From contig NZ_AP026671.1 in assembly GCF_027946175.1 (NCBI RefSeq), positions 124,001 through 188,000 on the forward strand: a stretch of DNA of 64,000 nt, written 5' to 3'. The notes under the pieces are model-generated. The model worked only from the letters and a program-made list of their open reading frames with translations, was not told where the DNA came from and did not search any database. The position numbers were made by a program, and so were the translations under genes. The stretch is from Nitratiruptor tergarcus DSM 16512 (GTDB taxonomy: Bacteria; Campylobacterota; Campylobacteria; Campylobacterales; Nitratiruptoraceae). Below are positions 17,337-25,868 of this stretch, piece by piece (the first letter of the stretch is position 1; every line of letters starts with the position of its first letter).

Positions 17337-18391
17337 GTTTGTGTATAAGTCCAATACATATGGCACTCATAATGATTTTCAAGAAGGTATTGTACCGGAG
17401 ATTTAAAATTAAGAGAAGAGTGTGGTATTTTGGTATTGTAATCGATGAGCCATTTTGCTAATTTTTTATTGAATTCATCCAAATCTGTAAAGAGTAAATC
17501 TTCATAGTATTGAATAAATTGTTCTTGAATTGTTCTATTGAATCTTTCATTGTGTGCATTCATTTTAGGGCTCCTTGGATATGTCCAGTAGTGTGTAAAG
17601 CCTTTTTGTTCAAGCAGAGCATCAAACTCTTTTTTAAATTCACTGCCATTATCTGAAAGAATTGCAAGTTTACGTTTTTGTTTGATGGAGGTTATTCCAT
17701 CAATTAAAGCTTCAAGAGCATATGCAGTATGTTTTGCTCTTTTAGATGGAATTGCTACTGCGAATGCAATACGTGTGAGTGGGTCAATCATAGTAAGGAT
17801 ATATCGTTTTATACCGTTTGATACTATTTGGATGGTATCGACTGCCCAGAGTTCAAATGGTTTAGATTTGAGGTTTTTTGGTTTTCTGTTTTTTTGTGTC
17901 TTCTTTTTTGGTTTCACTTTTCCTTTTGTATCGATGCGGTAGGGAAAAAGTCTCATTGTATCTGGTGCTTTTGCGATTATTCTTCCTATTGTGGATTCCG
18001 AGGGAGTTTTAAGTTCTTTTTCTTCACAAAAAGGTTTAAGCAGGTGGTAGAGTTTTGCTTTGCCGATGTTGGGATATGCTTTTCTTAATCGTTTTATCTC
18101 TTTAATAACTTCTATTGGAACTTTTGACTCTCTTACTCTTTTTGGTCTTCGTGATTTTGGATTTAAGGCTTTTATATCGCCATCTGCATCATTGAAACTC
18201 TTTTTCCATCGAAAGAGTGTTCTTCTGCTTACTCCAAAAGCTTCAGTTGTTGCTGCTAGTCCATATTTTTCCCAAAACTCCAATATCTTTTTTCTTCTTT
18301 TTGCCTCTTCGCTTATCATAAGCGAATTGTAGTATATCCTCTCTAATCTTTTATATCCTTTGAGCCCTGGCAACGTGTATTTGATTTGCAC
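17333..18391 (-). CDS. IS481/IS3-type transposase, copy 2
   Basis: This 352-residue transposase has a helix-turn-helix N-terminus and an integrase-core catalytic triad (WAVDT, SDNGSEF, NERFNRT). The GTG start at 18391 overlaps a GAGGAG ribosome site closely; an internal ATG at 18319 is the alternative. The element contributes 350 codons and no stop; the last two codons (CAA ACT) and the TGA come from the target duplication and adjacent DNA. It shares nearly all residues with copy 1. Confidence 0.88.
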   Translation of the reverse strand: MQIKYTLPGLKGYKRLERIYYNSLMISEEAKRRKKILEFWEKYGLAATTEAFGVSRRTLFRWKKSFNDADGDIKALNPKSRRPKRVRESKVPIEVIKEIKRLRKAYPNIGKAKLYHLLKPFCEEKELKTPSESTIGRIIAKAPDTMRLFPYRIDTKGKVKPKKKTQKNRKPKNLKSKPFELWAVDTIQIVSNGIKRYILTMIDPLTRIAFAVAIPSKRAKHTAYALEALIDGITSIKQKRKLAILSDNGSEFKKEFDALLEQKGFTHYWTYPRSPKMNAHNERFNRTIQEQFIQYYEDLLFTDLDEFNKKLAKWLIDYNTKIPHSSLNFKSPVQYLLENHYECHMYWTYTQT

Positions 18392-18437
18392 TCCTCACTC
18401 TCCCTCTCGGAGTGCCATATGTGTTTGAACTTATGCA
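17342..18437 (-). mobile_element. 1096-bp IS481/IS3-superfamily element, copy 2
   Basis: It has the same boundaries and inverted repeats as the copy at 4978. Here a clean 5-bp target duplication GTTTG is visible (17337-17341 and 18438-18442), so this is a simple, probably recent insertion. Removing the IS and one copy of the duplication restores ATG CAA ACT TGA at the end of the upstream membrane-protein gene, followed at once by the rho promoter. The insertion therefore fell on the stop codon of one gene and beside the -35 box of the next. Confidence 0.9.
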
Positions 18438-18826
18438 GTTTGCATAAAAGCAATAAATAAAAGGAGAGGAAAGAGTATTACATTAATATAACTCATCCAG
18501 CGCTCTATTTTTATATCTAAAGGAATAGGTAAAATTTCATGAAGTTTTTGTTCTTGGAGTTTTTGAATGACAACTAGTTCAAAAGAGATATTGAGGAATT
18601 TAAAAAAGAGGATTGTGAGAAACCAAAAATTGGTAAGATCGTATTTAATTCCAAGATAGAGAGCATAGATAAAACTTGGATGGGAAAAGAAGAAATAAAA
18701 AAGTCCTTTTTGGTATTTTGTATAGAGATTGTTAATGACCTCTTGCAAAGTTGCACCACTTTGCCAGGATGATTCATAAAATTCAAAAAGTGCTAATACA
18801 AAAACGTATATAATAACCTCATTCAT
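18431..18826 (-). CDS. Small integral membrane protein, unknown
   Basis: This 131-residue protein has about four hydrophobic segments (near 2-13, 46-60, 67-85, 110-128) and is not recognised by family. Its last codons now read M Q T A stop because the IS supplies the TAA; before insertion they read M Q T stop, so the protein is practically unchanged. It is divergent from the asparaginase-domain gene with 23 bases between start codons and ran into rho before the IS arrived. Confidence 0.7.
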   Translation of the reverse strand: MNEVIIYVFVLALFEFYESSWQSGATLQEVINNLYTKYQKGLFYFFFSHPSFIYALYLGIKYDLTNFWFLTILFFKFLNISFELVVIQKLQEQKLHEILPIPLDIKIERWMSYINVILFPLLLFIAFMQTA

Positions 18827-18832
18827 TGATAT

Positions 18833-18843
18833 CCTTTTAAAGG
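18833..18843. promoter_or_regulatory. Back-to-back ribosome binding sites
   Basis: CCTTTTAAAGG gives AAAGG to the plus-strand GTG at 18850 and AAAAGG to the minus-strand ATG at 18826, each with six-base spacing. With only 23 bases between the two starts there is no room for promoters, so each gene must be transcribed from within or beyond its neighbour. Confidence 0.7.
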
Positions 18844-18849
18844 TCTGGT

Positions 18850-19332
18850 GTGATTATACTAAATACAGGGGGAACCTTTAATAAAATCTATGATCCAATC
18901 AAAGGCTTACTTATTGTGCCAAAAAGCAATAGAGCAGTGGAAGAGATTATAAAGAATATTAATCAAAATATTGCGTACAAGGGACTTATCTATAAAGATA
19001 GTCTTGAATTTACAGATGAGGATAGAGAAAAACTTGTTGCTACTATTGAAAAATTGGATGAAAAAAGCATAGTAGTAGTGCATGGAACAGATACGATGGA
19101 TAAGAGTGCTGCGTATGTAGCGCAGCGGGTAAAAGATAAATGTATTATTTTTACAGGTTCAATGATACCTTATAGTATAGATAAGGCTGAAGCAAGCTCC
19201 AATCTTACGCTTGCTATCGCAAAGGGGCTCTATGCGTATGAAGAGGGTGTCTTCATTGCTATGCACGGCATTGTTGCAAAGCATAACCGAGTTTATAAAG
19301 ATCGTCAAAGGGGAGTTTTTTGTCTAAAGTAA
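18850..19332 (+). CDS. Single-domain asparaginase-like protein
   Basis: This 160-residue protein corresponds to the N-terminal half of type I/II asparaginases. It has the NTGGTF motif with the nucleophile threonine (about 6-11), the VVVHGTDTMDKSA motif (about 77-88), and IIFTGSMIP. The C-terminal domain of the usual 330-residue enzyme is absent and there is no sign of truncation damage. GTG 18850 follows AAAGG. The 3' end overlaps ccoI by 13 bases. Activity as an asparaginase is doubtful without the second domain; a ligand-binding or related amidohydrolase role is possible. Confidence 0.8.
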   Translation: MIILNTGGTFNKIYDPIKGLLIVPKSNRAVEEIIKNINQNIAYKGLIYKDSLEFTDEDREKLVATIEKLDEKSIVVVHGTDTMDKSAAYVAQRVKDKCIIFTGSMIPYSIDKAEASSNLTLAIAKGLYAYEEGVFIAMHGIVAKHNRVYKDRQRGVFCLK

Positions 19333-21719
19333 AATGTGATCACTGCCATTTGGAGTTCGATGAGAGTGTGATGATTAAAGATGGAGATCTCCACTTTTGC
19401 TGTAAAGGCTGCCAGGGAGTATACCATCTGCTAAAAGCTGAGGGGCTTGATAGCTTTTACGATAAGCTTGGTGATACTAAACTGCAGCCAGCTACAACGC
19501 AAACAGAAGATCTCCAAAAATTTGATCTTGAGGGATTTATAAAGCGCTATGTCAAGCAAAGAGATGATGGATTGTATGAAATACATCTCATTATTGAGGG
19601 GATTCACTGTGCAGCATGCGTGTGGCTTAATGAAAAGGTGCTGCATAAACTCCCAGGCATCATTGAAGCATCTATAAACTATTCAAATAATAAAGCCAAA
19701 ATCATCTGGGATCCAAGTGAGCTCAAACTCTCCAAAATCATTGAGACAATTCGCTCTATTGGTTATAACGCTTACCCGTATGATCCAAAGCTTCAAGAGG
19801 AGCGGGCTATCAAGCAGCGCCGTGATTATTATGCACGTATTTTAGTAGCAGTTTTTGCTACGATGAATATTATGTGGATTGCTATAGCACAGTATATAGG
19901 CTTTTTTACAGGTATGCGCAGTGATATTAAAAATATTTTAAATATTGCTGAGTTTGCACTTGCAACGCCAACACTTTTTTATAGCGGTTGGGTATTTTAT
20001 CGTGGGGCATACTATGGGCTGAAAAACCGCTTTATCAATATGGATTTTTTGGTAGCTGCTGGCGCAACTCTAGCTTATATCTACTCAATCTATGCGATGC
20101 TCACACATACAGGTGAGGTCTACTTCGATTCAGTGACGATGATTATTACGTTTGTTTTAGTAGGGAAATATCTTGAGGTGCTCAGTAAAAAGCAAGCTGT
20201 TGATACTGTTGATTCACTTTTAGGTTCACTGCCAGCTGAAGTAGTGGTGGTCAAAGATGGCCAAAAGGCGCTTGTGAGTATAGAAAATGTTTTAGTTGGA
20301 GATATTATCGAGATAAAGCCCGGTGAAAAGGTAGTAATTGATGGTGTGATTGTGAGTGGTGAGGGAAGCTTTGATGAGAGCAGTCTTACCGGTGAGAGTG
20401 AGCCAGTGTATAAGAGAAAAGGCGATGAGGTGCTAAGCGGCTCCATACTGCTTGATAGTGTGATTCGCTATAGAGCTACGAAAGAGTTTTCAACTTCACT
20501 CCTTTCAAATATCGCAACGCTTTTAGAAGATGCAGTGACAAAAAAGCCGTATCTTGAGCAGCTTGCAAACCAGATAAGCGGATATTTTAGTGTGACAATT
20601 CTCTCTATTGCACTACTCACCTTTTTGGGCTGGCTTTGGTATACGCAAGACTTTGAGAGAGCCCTTATTGTAGCAGTCAGTGTGATTGTCATAGCGTGTC
20701 CATGTGCTTTAGGGCTAGCTACGCCAATGGCAACGTTAGTAGGAATTGGTGAAGCGCTTAAAAGGGGTATTCTTTTTAAGGAGGCTAGCTTTTTAGAAAC
20801 TACTGCCAAAGCTAATACACTTGTACTAGATAAGACTGGCACTATCACTAAAGGAAAACCGAGTGTGGTGAGTGAGGAGAGATTTAAGGAGTTTGATGAG
20901 AGTATTGTCTATACTTTAGTAGAGCAATCAAACCATCCCATTAGTAAAGGTGTATGGGAGTATCTCAAGTCTAAAAATGAGTTTACACTATTGAATGTAA
21001 AGGATGTAAAAGAGATAAAAGCAAAAGGGGTTGAGGCAAATATTCAAGGGCATAGTGTCGTAGGTGGAAGTCTAGAGTTTTTACGCGAAAAGAATATAAA
21101 AATTGCATATAGTGGAGATAACTCCCTCTTTGCTGTAGCGATCGATGGGGAGTTAGTGGTACTTTATGAGTTGAGTGATGAAATTCGTGAGCAGGCTGCT
21201 TATGCGATAGGTAAAATAAAAGAGCTAGGATTTACAGTCTGGATACTTACAGGCGACAATGAAAAAGCTGCAGCAAAAGTAGCAAAAAAAGTTGGTATAG
21301 ATAACTATAAAGCGAAGCTCTTACCACAAGAAAAGAGTGCTTTTATAGAGCAGTTGCATAAAGAGGGAAGAGTGGTTATAATGGCTGGTGATGGGATTAA
21401 TGATGCCATAGCTCTTGCATGTAGTGATATTGCTATTGCTATGGGAAGTGGGGCTGATATTGCACTGAGTGTAAGCGATGTGGTACTTTTAGACGAAAAA
21501 CCTATAAAAATTTATGAAGCAGTGGTGATAAGTAAAAGAGTTTTTCGCGCTGTCAAAGAGAATCTCGCTCTCTCACTCCTCTATAATGTTGTGGCTGTAC
21601 CGCTAGCAGTATTAGGGTATGTCAATCCACTCTTTGCAGCACTCGCAATGTCTCTTAGCTCTTTAACAGTTGTTGGAAATAGCTTTCGCATAAAAGGAGT
21701 CAAATGGATGCTTGGGTAG
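19320..21719 (+). CDS. ccoI: Copper-translocating P-type ATPase for cbb3 oxidase assembly
   Basis: This 799-residue P1B ATPase starts at TTG 19320, behind AAAGGGG. An N-terminal cysteine module (CDHCHLEF, then HFCCKGC at about 26-31) typical of CcoI/FixI precedes an HMA domain with HCAAC (about 98). CPCALG (about 460) is the transmembrane metal site, DKTGT (about 503) holds the phosphorylated aspartate, SNHPIS (about 538) binds nucleotide, and GDGINDA (about 690) is the hinge. It exports copper into the periplasm for the Cu-B centre of cytochrome cbb3 oxidase. It overlaps ccoS by 16 bases, the expected partner. Confidence 0.92.
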   Translation: MSKVKCDHCHLEFDESVMIKDGDLHFCCKGCQGVYHLLKAEGLDSFYDKLGDTKLQPATTQTEDLQKFDLEGFIKRYVKQRDDGLYEIHLIIEGIHCAACVWLNEKVLHKLPGIIEASINYSNNKAKIIWDPSELKLSKIIETIRSIGYNAYPYDPKLQEERAIKQRRDYYARILVAVFATMNIMWIAIAQYIGFFTGMRSDIKNILNIAEFALATPTLFYSGWVFYRGAYYGLKNRFINMDFLVAAGATLAYIYSIYAMLTHTGEVYFDSVTMIITFVLVGKYLEVLSKKQAVDTVDSLLGSLPAEVVVVKDGQKALVSIENVLVGDIIEIKPGEKVVIDGVIVSGEGSFDESSLTGESEPVYKRKGDEVLSGSILLDSVIRYRATKEFSTSLLSNIATLLEDAVTKKPYLEQLANQISGYFSVTILSIALLTFLGWLWYTQDFERALIVAVSVIVIACPCALGLATPMATLVGIGEALKRGILFKEASFLETTAKANTLVLDKTGTITKGKPSVVSEERFKEFDESIVYTLVEQSNHPISKGVWEYLKSKNEFTLLNVKDVKEIKAKGVEANIQGHSVVGGSLEFLREKNIKIAYSGDNSLFAVAIDGELVVLYELSDEIREQAAYAIGKIKELGFTVWILTGDNEKAAAKVAKKVGIDNYKAKLLPQEKSAFIEQLHKEGRVVIMAGDGINDAIALACSDIAIAMGSGADIALSVSDVVLLDEKPIKIYEAVVISKRVFRAVKENLALSLLYNVVAVPLAVLGYVNPLFAALAMSLSSLTVVGNSFRIKGVKWMLG

Positions 21720-21937
21720 TTGCTATGATGATCTTTATCTCTACGCTGTTGGGCGCATTTGGGCTTTTTGCACTTGTGTGGGGACTTAAAACGGGGCAGT
21801 TTGATGACACAGGAAAATTTTTAGATGGTGCAAGATTTGATGGTGAAGAGGAGCTTAAAGATGCAGTAATGATGGAAGAGAAAAAGAAAAAGCTTTTAGA
21901 AAAGAGGCGTCAAGATAAACGGATTATGCCAGATTAG
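21704..21937 (+). CDS. ccoS: Cytochrome cbb3 oxidase assembly protein CcoS
   Basis: This 77-residue protein has one N-terminal transmembrane segment (about 4-27) followed by WGLKTGQFDDTGKFLDGARF, the family signature, and a charged tail rich in K and E. It is needed with CcoI for metal insertion in cbb3-type oxidase. It overlaps ccoI and lies back to back with a small minus-strand reading frame. Confidence 0.92.
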   Translation: MDAWVVAMMIFISTLLGAFGLFALVWGLKTGQFDDTGKFLDGARFDGEEELKDAVMMEEKKKKLLEKRRQDKRIMPD

Positions 21938-22041
21938 CGCTTTTGATGCTCAAGAAGATACCAAAGTACAGCAAGAAGTATAGGGAGTGCGATCCATACT
22001 GCAATTTGGGGAAGTGCAGGATTTTTTAGAATATCATGCAT
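21934..22041 (-). CDS. Possible 35-residue single-pass membrane peptide
   Basis: This short frame reads MHDILKNPALPQIAVW, then a hydrophobic stretch (IALPILLAVLWYLL) and EHQKR. The composition fits a tail-anchored small membrane protein like small oxidase subunits. It lies 27 bases after the cytochrome c553 stop on the same strand. Against it: no purine-rich ribosome site precedes the ATG (the strand reads CCTCC), and the stop overlaps ccoS. Kept as a candidate only. Confidence 0.35.
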   Translation of the reverse strand: MHDILKNPALPQIAVWIALPILLAVLWYLLEHQKR

Positions 22042-22068
22042 TGTCTGGAGGGGCGTATGCCCCTGTGA

Positions 22069-22368
22069 TTACTGCTTAGAGATGAAATCAGCGATAGCTT
22101 CAATATCAGCGTCGCTAAGAGTAGCAACCTGACCTTTCATCAAAGCGCCCATTCCGTGTACATTTCTTGTACCAGCTTTGTAGCCTTTGAGAGCTTCAAC
22201 AGTTTTTTCTTTTGGCCAACCTTTGATAACTTCAGATTTACCAAGAGCTTTTTTCTCACCATGAGCGCCATGGCATCCTGCACACTTTTTGTAAAGTGTT
22301 GCACCATCAGAAGCCATGAGAGTCATTGCAGTTGCTGCTGCGAGTCCTACTATTGCCAATTTCTTCAT
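22069..22368 (-). CDS. Cytochrome c553-like periplasmic c-type cytochrome
   Basis: This 99-residue monoheme class I cytochrome has a signal peptide MKKLAIVGLAAATAMTLMAS. The haem site is CAGCHG at about 33-38 and the probable axial methionine is in GMGALMKGQ. The ATG at 22368 follows AAGGAGTAAGA, so the in-frame extension up to 22446 is discarded. It probably donates electrons to the cbb3 oxidase whose assembly genes lie beside it. It is divergent from gmhB. Confidence 0.92.
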   Translation of the reverse strand: MKKLAIVGLAAATAMTLMASDGATLYKKCAGCHGAHGEKKALGKSEVIKGWPKEKTVEALKGYKAGTRNVHGMGALMKGQVATLSDADIEAIADFISKQ

Positions 22369-22398
22369 TCTTACTCCTTTTTTGCTAAAATACACAAA

Positions 22399-22404
22399 AT
22401 TATA
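22399..22404 (-). promoter_or_regulatory. -10 box of the cytochrome c553 gene
   Basis: A minus-strand TATAAT sits 31-36 bases before the start codon at 22368, in an AT-rich 72-bp divergent spacer. No matching -35 is convincing, as is common for Campylobacterota promoters. Confidence 0.5.
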
Positions 22405-22440
22405 TTTGAAATTTTCTTTAGTAAAAATTAAAGGCTTTAT

Positions 22441-22917
22441 TTGCAAAGAGCTCTTTTTTTAGATCGTGATGGTGTAATTAACGAAGATACGGGGTATGTA
22501 GGGAAAATAGAAAATTTTCATTTTATTGATGGAGTTTTTGAAGCGCTTAAAAAAGCGCAAGAGAGAGGATTTTTACTCATTATTATTACAAATCAATCTG
22601 GCATAGGCAGAGGCTACTACACGCCACAAGATTTTCAAGAGCTTAGTAACTATATGGTAGAGGAGCTGCGCAAAAGGGGTATTGAAATTACCGATATCTT
22701 CTTTTGTCCCCATGCTCCAGAAGAAAACTGCAGCTGCCGCAAGCCAAAACCTGCTATGATATTGGAAGCTGCAAAAAAATATAATATTGATTTACAAAAT
22801 TCATATATGCTGGGTGATAAACAAAGCGATATTGAAGCTGCACGCAATGCTGGTGTGGGAAAAGCTATCTTGCTATGCGATAAAAGGCTAATAGATGTTA
22901 TTGAGGAGATTGTATGA
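22441..22917 (+). CDS. gmhB: D-glycero-D-manno-heptose 1,7-bisphosphate 7-phosphatase
   Basis: This 158-residue HAD-family phosphatase has LFLDRDGVIN near residue 5 with both nucleophile aspartates, ITNQSGIGRG at about 50, the zinc loop CPHAPEENCSCRKP (about 90-103) that marks GmhB, and GDKQSDIEAA as HAD motif 4. The TTG at 22441 is the only suitable start. It performs the third step of ADP-heptose synthesis and is the first gene of a twelve-gene overlapping chain; its stop overlaps hldD by 4 bases. Confidence 0.93.
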   Translation: MQRALFLDRDGVINEDTGYVGKIENFHFIDGVFEALKKAQERGFLLIIITNQSGIGRGYYTPQDFQELSNYMVEELRKRGIEITDIFFCPHAPEENCSCRKPKPAMILEAAKKYNIDLQNSYMLGDKQSDIEAARNAGVGKAILLCDKRLIDVIEEIV

Positions 22918-23906
22918 TAGATTTTAACAGAAAGACTATTTTAATTACAGGGGGAGCCGGTTTTATTGGGAGTAATCTCGCTTTTTACTTTCAAGAAAAA
23001 TTCCCAGAAGCTAAAGTGATTGTATTTGATAAATTTCGCGATGAGAGCCGTTTTAGTAACGGTAACCGCACCAGTTTTGGCCACTTTAAAAATCTCATAG
23101 GTTTTCAAGGTGAGATTATAAGTGGCGATATTACCAATAAAGAGGATTTAGCGAGACTCAATGATTTTAAATTTGATTATATTTTTCATCAAGCTGCTAT
23201 TAGTGATACGACTGTTCAAGATCAAAAGATAATGATTGATACCAATCTCAACGCTTTTCGCGATCTTTTACAAATGGCAAAGCGCCATAAAGCAGCAATG
23301 ATCTATGCAAGTAGCGGTGCTGTGTATGGAAAACTACCTGCTCCCCATAAAGTTGGCGTTGAGGCTCCAGCAAATATCTATGGTTTTAGTAAACTTGCTA
23401 TGGATTATCTTGCCTATGAAGAGATGAAAAAAACAGATCTGCCAATTGTGGGACTACGCTACTTTAATGTCTATGGACCAAGGGAGTACTTTAAAGAAAA
23501 AACTGCTTCTATGGTGCTGCAGTTTGGGTTGCAGCTCTTGCGAGGAGAAAAGCCAAGACTCTTTGAAGGGAGCGATAAGATAAAAAGAGATTTTATATTT
23601 GTTGAAGATGTGATACAGGCTAATATCAAAGCCTGCTTTGCTAAAAAAAGTGGGGTATATAATGTTGGAACAGGCAAAGCAAGAAGTTTTAAAGATATAG
23701 TTGATATCTTGTGTAAAGAGCTTGGCATTCAAAGGGAGTATGAGTATATACCAAATCCTTATGTAAAGCAGTATCAATTTTTCACTGAAGCAGATATTGC
23801 ACCAACGTGTGAATATTTAGGATATGAGCCAAATTACTCTCTTGAAGAGGGAATAAAAGCAGATATCCCCTATATTAAAAAGATTTACGATGAGGAGATA
23901 GTGTGA
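22914..23906 (+). CDS. hldD: ADP-L-glycero-D-manno-heptose 6-epimerase
   Basis: This 330-residue short-chain epimerase has an N-terminal Rossmann motif ITGGAGFIGSNLA. SGDITN and FHQAAISDTTVQ follow the HldD pattern, with YGFSKLAMDYL carrying the catalytic Tyr and Lys and FNVYGPRE after it. It converts ADP-D,D-heptose to ADP-L,D-heptose, the donor for core heptosyltransferases encoded downstream. It overlaps both neighbours by 4 bases. Confidence 0.93.
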   Translation: MIDFNRKTILITGGAGFIGSNLAFYFQEKFPEAKVIVFDKFRDESRFSNGNRTSFGHFKNLIGFQGEIISGDITNKEDLARLNDFKFDYIFHQAAISDTTVQDQKIMIDTNLNAFRDLLQMAKRHKAAMIYASSGAVYGKLPAPHKVGVEAPANIYGFSKLAMDYLAYEEMKKTDLPIVGLRYFNVYGPREYFKEKTASMVLQFGLQLLRGEKPRLFEGSDKIKRDFIFVEDVIQANIKACFAKKSGVYNVGTGKARSFKDIVDILCKELGIQREYEYIPNPYVKQYQFFTEADIAPTCEYLGYEPNYSLEEGIKADIPYIKKIYDEEIV

Positions 23907-25312
23907 TTAGCCATCTGCGCACGCAACATCCAAAGATATTGGTTGTGGGTGATTTGATGGTTGATCACTATCTCTTTGGAAGTTGTGAGCGCATAAGCCC
24001 TGAAGCTCCTGTGCAGGTGGTACAGGTACAAAAAGAGCAGGATCTCTTAGGGGGTGCTGGAAATGTTGTGAATAATCTTCTCTCCTTTGGAGCGAAGGTG
24101 AGTGTAGCAAGCGTAATTGGTAAAGATAGTGCGGGGGAGTGGATTAAGCAGAGATTAGATAAAAAAGGTGTAGAGACGCTATTAATACAAGAAGATCGCC
24201 CTACTACAAAAAAGAGTAGGGTCATAGCTTCGCACCAGCAGATTGTACGCATAGATAAGGAAGAGGCTAAACCAATTACCAAAAAGAGTGAAGAGCAAAT
24301 AATTGAAATTATCTCTCAAAATAGTTTTGATCTTATTCTCCTTAGTGATTATGGTAAAGGGGTACTTACACCTACTCTTACGCAGCAAATTATTGCAATG
24401 AGCAACGTACCGATTTTTATAGATCCAAAAGGAAAAGATTATAGCAAATACAAGGGTGCTGATCTCATAACTCCCAATAAAAAAGAGGCGAGTGAGGCAA
24501 GCGGTATTACTATAAAAGATGATACGTCATTGCAGCAAGCTGGCTTTTTTCTCAAAAAAAACTTTGATCTTAAAAATGTAGTCATAACGCTTTCAGAAGA
24601 GGGAATGGCAATATTTGATGAGAAGATGTCAAAGATCCCAACCTTTGCTAAAGAGGTGTATGATGTAACAGGTGCAGGGGATACTGTACTTGGGGCATTT
24701 GGCTTTGCATGTGCAAGTGGGTTGAGTCTCCATGAGGCTGCACATTTTGCAAATTTGGCTGCGGGAGTTGTTGTTGGAAAAGTTGGAGCAGCTACTGCAA
24801 CGCTTGATGAGATAGAGGCTTATGAGAAGGCTTTAGGGCATAGAGGTGCAGAAGATGCAATTAAAAGCTTTGATGAGATAGCAGCAATTGCAAAGAGGGC
24901 AAAGAAGAGCGGTGCAAAAGTTGTTTTTACCAATGGGTGTTTTGATATTTTACATTTAGGCCATGTTAAATATTTGCAAAAAGCAAAAGAGCTTGGAGAT
25001 ATTTTGATTGTAGGGCTCAATTCTGATAGCAGCGTTAAGCGTCTCAAGGGCAAAAGCCGCCCTATCAATCCACAATACGATAGAGCATATATTCTAGCCT
25101 CTTTAGAAGCGGTCGATTATGTAGTTATTTTTGAAGAGGATACGCCATACGAGCTTATTAAAAAAATTGAGCCAGATATTTTGGTAAAAGGGGCTGATTA
25201 TAAAGATAAAGAGGTGGTTGGCAGTGATATAGCCAAAGAGACAATTTTGATAGAGTTTGTTGATGGAAAAAGTACGACAAAAATTATAGAGAGGATCCAA
25301 AATAATGATTGA
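23903..25312 (+). CDS. hldE: Bifunctional heptose 7-phosphate kinase / heptose 1-phosphate adenylyltransferase
   Basis: This 469-residue fusion has a ribokinase-type domain in the first about 310 residues, with [15 protein letters not shown] and the anion hole [12 protein letters not shown] near 254. The nucleotidyltransferase domain starts at about 335 with [17 protein letters not shown], containing the HxGH motif. GTG 23903 is in phase with a 4-base overlap to hldD. It supplies the two activation steps of the ADP-heptose route. It is full length compared with E. coli HldE (477). Confidence 0.95.
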   Translation: MISHLRTQHPKILVVGDLMVDHYLFGSCERISPEAPVQVVQVQKEQDLLGGAGNVVNNLLSFGAKVSVASVIGKDSAGEWIKQRLDKKGVETLLIQEDRPTTKKSRVIASHQQIVRIDKEEAKPITKKSEEQIIEIISQNSFDLILLSDYGKGVLTPTLTQQIIAMSNVPIFIDPKGKDYSKYKGADLITPNKKEASEASGITIKDDTSLQQAGFFLKKNFDLKNVVITLSEEGMAIFDEKMSKIPTFAKEVYDVTGAGDTVLGAFGFACASGLSLHEAAHFANLAAGVVVGKVGAATATLDEIEAYEKALGHRGAEDAIKSFDEIAAIAKRAKKSGAKVVFTNGCFDILHLGHVKYLQKAKELGDILIVGLNSDSSVKRLKGKSRPINPQYDRAYILASLEAVDYVVIFEEDTPYELIKKIEPDILVKGADYKDKEVVGSDIAKETILIEFVDGKSTTKIIERIQNND

Positions 25313-25868
25313 GATAATAGAAAAAGAGCTTTTAGCACACCAAAAGGCTTTTGAAAGAGTATGGGAAGAGCTTCGTTTTCATATCTATACTGCAAGTGTG
25401 ATTTGCACTGAAGCATTGAAAAATCAAAAAAAGATAATGCTTTGTGGTAATGGTGGCAGTGCAGCTGATGCGCAGCATATTGCGGCTGAACTTGTGGGAA
25501 GATTTAAAAAAGAGCGCAGAGGCCTTCCTGCAATTGCGCTAACCACTGATACTTCAGCACTTACTGCAATTGGTAATGATTATGGGTATGCCCAAGTATT
25601 TGCACGTCAAGTGGAGGCTCTTGGAAAGAGAGGGGATGTGCTCATTGCTATCTCTACAAGCGGAGAGAGTGAAAATGTATTGCGTGCAGTAGAGGTTGCA
25701 AGAGCACAGGAGTGTAAAGTAATAGGGCTTCTTGGCAAAGATGGAGGACGCATAAAGGATCTCTGTGATACAAGTATTGTAGTGCCAGTGCACGATACTC
25801 CTCGCATTCAAGAAATGCATATTCTCATTGGCCATATTTTGTGTGCACTTATTGATGAGAGTTTTTGA
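25305..25868 (+). CDS. gmhA: Sedoheptulose 7-phosphate isomerase
   Basis: This 187-residue SIS-domain protein has [41 protein letters not shown] and [11 protein letters not shown], all hallmarks of GmhA. It makes D-glycero-D-manno-heptose 7-phosphate, the first step of the pathway whose later steps are encoded just upstream. It overlaps hldE by 8 bases and touches the next gene in a TGATG junction. Confidence 0.95.
   Translation: MIEIIEKELLAHQKAFERVWEELRFHIYTASVICTEALKNQKKIMLCGNGGSAADAQHIAAELVGRFKKERRGLPAIALTTDTSALTAIGNDYGYAQVFARQVEALGKRGDVLIAISTSGESENVLRAVEVARAQECKVIGLLGKDGGRIKDLCDTSIVVPVHDTPRIQEMHILIGHILCALIDESF

Noticed and set aside
22050-22075. GGGGC/GCCCC hairpin after the cytochrome c553 gene
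   Set aside because: A short G/C stem is present (AGGGGC ATAC GCCCCT), but no T-run follows on the minus strand, so it was not called a terminator.
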